Assembly: GCA_003445035.1 (NCBI GenBank) | Contig: DLVV01000317.1 | Span: 1-19,586, forward strand | Direction: 5' to 3' | DNA length: 19,586 nt | Source: Planctomycetaceae bacterium | GTDB lineage: Bacteria; Planctomycetota; Planctomycetia; Planctomycetales; Planctomycetaceae | In this document: positions 15,679-19,586 of the stretch, piece by piece | Position numbering within the stretch: position 1 is the first letter of the stretch | Layout: every line of letters begins with the position of its first letter | Program-made: the position numbers and the translations under genes | The notes under the pieces: generated by a model | What the model was told of the DNA's origin: nothing | What the model saw: the letters and a program-made list of their open reading frames with translations, nothing else | The model's database searches: none

Positions 15679-18678
15679 GTGGACGAGCAACGCCAGCGGA
15701 TGATCGAGGACTTGGGCAGCGTGCTTGACGGCGAACTGCTCGTCGATCCGCTCTCGACGAGTCTTTATGCCAGTGACGCCAGCCTCTACGAGATCCAGCC
15801 ACTGGCGGTCGCCCGTCCCCGAACCCGGGATGATGTCGTCGCGATCGTCAAATACGCGACCGAAGCTGATCTCGGAGTGTTTCCGCGAGGAGCCGGAAGC
15901 GGCGTCGCCGGCGGATGCCTGGGAGCGGGTATCGTCGTCGACTTCTCCCGGCACCTGAGACACATCCTCTCGGTCGACGCTGACACGGTGACCGTTGAGC
16001 CCGGAGTCGTTCGGGATGAACTCAACCGGCACCTCCGGCCCCTGGGGCGCTACTTCCCTCCCGACCCCTCCAATGGACCGGTCACGACAATCGGAGGGAT
16101 GCTGGCCGTCGACGCCGCCGGGTCACGATCGGTGCGAGTCGGCTCGACGCGAGACCACGTCGAGCGGCTGGAAATGGTCACAGGCGACGGTTCGGTGATC
16201 GAGGCAGCGAGCGAACCGTTGGTGCAGAGAGCCACGGGAGGCGTTGATCTCACCGACCCCCACCAGAGACTCTGCGACGGTCTCGAGCGGGTCCTGCGCG
16301 AGAACGACGAGTTGATCCACGAGAGGCAGCCCAACCTGCAACGAAATTGCAGCGGCTATCATCTCCGTGGCGTTCTCGCCGACAACCGGCTCGAACTGGC
16401 TCGCCTCCTGGTCGGTTCCGAAGGCACGCTCGGGCTGTTCACCCGCGCCACGCTGCACACCTCTCCACTACCGGAATACCGCGGCATCGTGCTGCTGCTG
16501 TTCGGAACACTCGGAGAGGCCACTCGGTGTGTGCAGGCGATCGCTGCCTTGCAGCCGTCGGCCTGTGACTTGATGGACCGGCGGGTGCTAAGCCTGGGAC
16601 GCGACTCGGATCCGCGGTTCGAGTCGATGATCCCCGTCGGGAGCGAGGCCGCACTGATCGTCGAACAGGCCGGGATGAGTGAACGAGAGACTCGAGATCG
16701 AATTGCCCGGGTGGTCTCGGCGGCACGCGGCACCGCCCAGTCCACCCGAGTCGCCTTCGAAGGCCATTCCTTCGAAGACGTCGAATTCCTCTGGTCGTTG
16801 CCTCAGCGGGTCGTCCCGCTGCTGACCCGGCTCAAGGGCATAACTCGCCCATTGCCGTTCGTCGAAGACATCGCCGTTCCACCCGAACAGCTCCACGAGT
16901 TCCTCACCTCGGCGCAAAGAGTGTTTCAGGAGCACGAGGTCACCGCATCGTTGTATGCTCACGCGGCCGCCGGACAACTGCACCTGCGACCATTTCTGCC
17001 CTCCCCGTCCATCGACGGTGGTGCCCGACTCGAGACACTGGCCGCAAGCCTCTACGAGGAGGTCTTCCGGATCGGTGGAACGATCAGCGGAGAGCACGGC
17101 GACGGTCTCTCACGAACGCCCTTCGTCAGAGAACAGCACGGACCACTCTACCGCGTTTTCCAGCTCATCAAGGACCTCTTCGATCCCCAGGGACGGCTCA
17201 ACCCCGGCAAGATCATCTCTGACGAACACCGGTTGAGCCGACTCGAGTTCCGGGCCGCGGGATCGGTGGAGGCCTCGACCGATCCTGACACGGCAGTTCC
17301 CGTCTCCAACGACCCCGAACTGGTCCCGCTGGGATTCTCGTGGGGACTCCAGGGGCTGGCCGACGCAGCCGGAGACTGCAACGGCTGTGCAGCCTGTCGC
17401 ACCGTCTCGCCGTTGCAACGGATGTGCCCCTTCTTTCGCATCGACCCGTCCGAACATGCCAGCCCACGGGCGAAAGCCAACGCGATCCGGTCCGTGTTCA
17501 ACTCACAGGACCCCTTGTCCCTCTCCTCCGACGAACTCGGACAACTCGCGTCGTTGTGCTTCAACTGCAAGCAATGCCAAATCGAGTGTCCCGGCCACGT
17601 CAACGTTCCCCAGATGATGGTCGAAACCAAGGCGGCACGGGTTGGTGTCGATGGAGGGTCCCGGGCCGACCGAGCCGCCGCCCGCATCCACGAACTGGGT
17701 GCCCTGGGTGGGCTGGTCCCGCGGGTGACCAACTGGATGCTGGCTCAGCCACCCGCCCGATGGATGATCGAGAAACTGCTGGGGATTCATCGGGAACGCC
17801 GGTTGCCGGCTCTGGCCCGGCGATCGTTTCTGCGAAACCTGCCGCGACGGTGGACATTCCGGCCGAGACCGGAAACACGGCCCAGGCCAGTCGTCTACTT
17901 CGTTGACCATTTCGCCAACCACCACGACCCCGAACTCGCCACCGCACTGGTCCGGATTCTCGAACACAACGACATCCCCGTCTACGTCCCTCGTGATCAA
18001 CACCCCTCCGGAATGGCACTGGTCACTGCCGGCGACCTCGACACCGCCAAGCGACTTGCAGAATGGAATCTCAGGGAACTGGGCGAACTGGCTCGCGAGG
18101 GACACCGGATCATCTGCAGCGAGCCCTCGGCAGTGGTCTGCCTGCAGCAGGAATACCCCCGGCTGGTAGATCATCCCGACGCTCCTGCGGTGGCCGAACA
18201 GGTGGTCGAAGCGGGCACGTTCCTGGCCGAACTCCACGCCGCTGGCCGACTGTCGCTGGATTTCCAGCCGCTGGAATTGGCCGCCGGCTACCACGCCCCC
18301 TGCCACCTCAAGGCACTGGGCGACCACGACTCGATGCGAGAATTGCTCGGTTTGATTCCCGGTTTGCGGGTTTCTACAATTGAGGCTGGTTGTTCAGGAA
18401 TGGCCGGGGCCTGGGGAATCGCCAGAGACAACTTCGCGACCTCGATCGAGATCGGCCGCCCGCTGATCAACAGGATGCAACAGGGGGATCTCGGAATCGG
18501 TACCACCGAATGCAGCGCGTGTCGATTGCAAATGCAACAGTATACCTCCACCCCGACTCTTCATCCCCTGAAACTGATGGCACTCGCCTACGGCCTGGTC
18601 CCGGAAATCAGGCAGCGGTTGCCGGAAACCAATGGCCACCCCAACCGTCAAACGACCCGTGGACTGGTGATCACGTGA
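15679..18678 (+). CDS. FAD-linked oxidase / iron-sulphur fusion oxidoreductase (GlcD-GlpC type, YdiJ-like)
   Basis: A ~999-residue cytosolic or membrane-associated dehydrogenase, probably oxidising a 2-hydroxyacid; the similar E. coli YdiJ is reported as a D-2-hydroxyglutarate dehydrogenase, but the substrate here is inferred. An FAD_binding_4 domain (~35-180; PRGAGSGVAGG, GGMLAVDAAGSRSVRVGSTRDHV) is followed by FAD-oxidase C (~260-530; GTISGEHGDG). Two 4Fe-4S motifs follow: Cys567/570/573 with Cys583, and Cys627/630/633/637. The C-terminus holds two CCG-type domains. The second has Cys875, Cys905, Cys945 and Cys948, but its CCG triplet reads CSG (Ser906); the first has lost the motif. The start is set at GTG 15679 because VDEQRQRMIEDL matches how related planctomycete proteins begin and GGAG lies 11 bases upstream; ATG 15616 would add 21 residues. 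Its stop overlaps the moaD start by 4 bp. Confidence 0.9.
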   Translation: MDEQRQRMIEDLGSVLDGELLVDPLSTSLYASDASLYEIQPLAVARPRTRDDVVAIVKYATEADLGVFPRGAGSGVAGGCLGAGIVVDFSRHLRHILSVDADTVTVEPGVVRDELNRHLRPLGRYFPPDPSNGPVTTIGGMLAVDAAGSRSVRVGSTRDHVERLEMVTGDGSVIEAASEPLVQRATGGVDLTDPHQRLCDGLERVLRENDELIHERQPNLQRNCSGYHLRGVLADNRLELARLLVGSEGTLGLFTRATLHTSPLPEYRGIVLLLFGTLGEATRCVQAIAALQPSACDLMDRRVLSLGRDSDPRFESMIPVGSEAALIVEQAGMSERETRDRIARVVSAARGTAQSTRVAFEGHSFEDVEFLWSLPQRVVPLLTRLKGITRPLPFVEDIAVPPEQLHEFLTSAQRVFQEHEVTASLYAHAAAGQLHLRPFLPSPSIDGGARLETLAASLYEEVFRIGGTISGEHGDGLSRTPFVREQHGPLYRVFQLIKDLFDPQGRLNPGKIISDEHRLSRLEFRAAGSVEASTDPDTAVPVSNDPELVPLGFSWGLQGLADAAGDCNGCAACRTVSPLQRMCPFFRIDPSEHASPRAKANAIRSVFNSQDPLSLSSDELGQLASLCFNCKQCQIECPGHVNVPQMMVETKAARVGVDGGSRADRAAARIHELGALGGLVPRVTNWMLAQPPARWMIEKLLGIHRERRLPALARRSFLRNLPRRWTFRPRPETRPRPVVYFVDHFANHHDPELATALVRILEHNDIPVYVPRDQHPSGMALVTAGDLDTAKRLAEWNLRELGELAREGHRIICSEPSAVVCLQQEYPRLVDHPDAPAVAEQVVEAGTFLAELHAAGRLSLDFQPLELAAGYHAPCHLKALGDHDSMRELLGLIPGLRVSTIEAGCSGMAGAWGIARDNFATSIEIGRPLINRMQQGDLGIGTTECSACRLQMQQYTSTPTLHPLKLMALAYGLVPEIRQRLPETNGHPNRQTTRGLVIT

Positions 18679-18920
18679 AACTGGCCGTCCAACTGTATGC
18701 CCGTGCACGTGATCTCGCCGGTCTCGACCAGGTCGAACTGGAACTCATCGAACCGGCCTCCATCGGAGATGTCCGCACGGCACTGGCCGATCGCATCCCG
18801 GAACTGGCTCCCTTGACTCGAGGACTGCTGATCGCCGTTGGCACCGACTACGCCGACGACTCGTTGACCGTGGCCGCCGGCGACACCGTTGCCTGCTTCC
18901 CACCGGTCAGCGGCGGCTGA
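18675..18920 (+). CDS. moaD: Molybdopterin synthase small subunit MoaD
   Basis: The ubiquitin-like sulphur carrier of molybdopterin synthase. Its C-terminal glycine is thiocarboxylated and donates sulphur to precursor Z (cPMP) in complex with MoaE. The 81 residues end in the essential Gly80-Gly81, and the fold pattern KLAVQLYARARDLAGL...VACFPPVSGG is typical. The start is the GTG at 18675, which overlaps the flavoprotein stop as GTGA and implies translational coupling; the frame is open further upstream but that lies inside the flavoprotein gene. moaE begins 32 bp downstream and moaA after that. Confidence 0.93.
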   Translation: MKLAVQLYARARDLAGLDQVELELIEPASIGDVRTALADRIPELAPLTRGLLIAVGTDYADDSLTVAAGDTVACFPPVSGG

Positions 18921-18952
18921 GGTGATCCACACCCACACCACAACACCGTGCC

Positions 18953-19396
18953 ATGATCCGACTGACACACGATCCGATCGACACCCATCAACTGACCGAG
19001 TCGGTCCGTGACCACGCCGCCGGTGCGGTCGTGCTGTTCCTGGGCACTGTCCGGGAACTGACCGAAGGCCGACGCACCCTGGCACTCGACTACGAGGCTT
19101 ACCCCGAAATGGCGACGGCGAAACTCGAGGAGATCGCCGAGACCGCTTCCAGGAAATGGCCGATCACCGCCTACGGAATCATCCATCGACTCGGACACCT
19201 CGACCTCGGTGATGTCAGCGTCGCGGTTGCCGTCAGTTGTCCCCACCGGGTCGAGGCCTTCGAGGCTGGCCGATTCCTGATTGACACTCTCAAGGAGATC
19301 GTGCCAATCTGGAAGAAAGAGAACTTTGACGACGGGACAACCGAATGGGTCCATCCGGGCCTGGACGCCTCCACCGACACACCCGTTTCCAACTGA
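18953..19396 (+). CDS. moaE: Molybdopterin synthase catalytic subunit MoaE
   Basis: The large subunit of molybdopterin synthase, which inserts two sulphurs from MoaD into cyclic pyranopterin monophosphate to give molybdopterin. The 147 residues fit. Key positions are aligned with the E. coli protein: His98-Arg99 (CPHRVEAFEA), Lys114 and Lys121 in DTLKEIVPIWKKE, and GTVR at 31-34. The ATG follows a 32-bp gap after moaD without an evident Shine-Dalgarno motif. The last ~12 residues are polar and probably disordered. Together with moaD upstream and moaA downstream it forms a compact molybdenum-cofactor block. Confidence 0.96.
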   Translation: MIRLTHDPIDTHQLTESVRDHAAGAVVLFLGTVRELTEGRRTLALDYEAYPEMATAKLEEIAETASRKWPITAYGIIHRLGHLDLGDVSVAVAVSCPHRVEAFEAGRFLIDTLKEIVPIWKKENFDDGTTEWVHPGLDASTDTPVSN

Positions 19397-19423
19397 ACGC
19401 CCCCAGACAAGCAGCAAGCACCC

Positions 19424-19586
19424 ATGACTGACAGCCATCCACTTGTCGACAGCTTCGGCCGTCTTCACAACAACCTGAGAATCAGCGTCACCGACCGCTG
19501 CAACATCCGCTGCTTCTACTGCATGCCGGCCGATAACGTCGAGTTCATGCAGCGAAGTGAGCTGCTGACGTTCGAGGAAATCGAAC
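19424..19586 (+). CDS. moaA: GTP 3',8-cyclase MoaA, N-terminus only (cut by window edge)
   Basis: A radical-SAM enzyme that, with MoaC, converts GTP to cyclic pyranopterin monophosphate, the first step of molybdenum-cofactor synthesis. Only 54 codons are in the window. They carry [20 protein letters not shown] and the N-terminal [4Fe-4S]-SAM motif Cys26-x3-Cys30-x2-Cys33 (CNIRCFYC), followed by MPADNVEF and the LLTFEEIE segment typical of MoaA. The start at ATG 19424 gives the usual short leader before the motif. It lies 27 bp downstream of moaE. The gene continues off the right edge, so its integrity, including the second C-terminal cluster and GG tail, cannot be judged. Confidence 0.95.
   Translation, partial: MTDSHPLVDSFGRLHNNLRISVTDRCNIRCFYCMPADNVEFMQRSELLTFEEIE

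Noticed and set aside
1..19586. CRISPR arrays, insertion sequences, prophage or plasmid genes
   Set aside because: No regularly spaced repeats, transposase or integrase motifs, or terminal inverted repeats with target duplications were seen.

Overview
The window is high-GC, gene-dense bacterial chromosome with 15 credible protein genes, two of them cut by the window ends. It points to the Planctomycetota. A Tat-type DUF1501 protein sits beside a secreted DUF1549/DUF1553 protein carrying a CxxCH motif, followed by an ECF sigma factor of the planctomycete/verrucomicrobial kind, and this set is close to diagnostic for the phylum. Shine-Dalgarno motifs are present at some starts and absent at others, and GTG starts are common. 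No rRNA, tRNA, CRISPR array, insertion sequence or phage gene was seen.

Left arm, minus strand (1-3749): a DUF1549/DUF1553 protein, a DUF1501 protein and a truncated ECF sigma factor read in that order. The 154-bp gap between the DUF1501 gene and the sigma gene is rich in inverted repeats. A 308-bp AT-richer divergent region (3750-4057) separates this block from the plus-strand genes and carries a spaced perfect inverted repeat.

Centre, plus strand (4058-10788): a classical NAD-type short-chain dehydrogenase, a small FHA-domain protein with an acidic tail, seryl-tRNA synthetase (serS), and a 1230-residue membrane protein. That protein has an acidic tail, about ten membrane segments resembling a GT-C-type core, and a TPR-like C-terminal half. 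Two minus-strand genes follow: dCTP deaminase (dcd), convergent with the membrane protein, and endonuclease III (nth), which lies upstream of dcd and has a likely intrinsic terminator.

Right arm, plus strand (12431-19586): a recognisable promoter precedes a translationally coupled DUF309 / Lon-N-domain pair. Next come GTP cyclohydrolase I (folE), a polytopic membrane protein, a membrane-anchored zinc-ribbon protein and a ~1000-residue FAD/iron-sulphur oxidoreductase of the GlcD-GlpC fusion (YdiJ-like) type. The oxidoreductase overlaps moaD by 4 bp, and moaD leads into moaE and moaA, so this end is a molybdenum-cofactor operon entered through the flavoprotein gene. FolE and MoaA both act on GTP to start pterin pathways, but the genes between them do not make this one obvious pathway.

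Most of the window is ordinary housekeeping and lineage-typical content. The points that most deserve a second look are the uncharacterised GT-C/TPR protein, the zinc-ribbon protein whose second metal site appears split by a membrane hairpin, the degenerate cysteine motifs in the flavoprotein, and the repeat-rich intergenic regions. I found no clear case of a wholly new multi-gene system.
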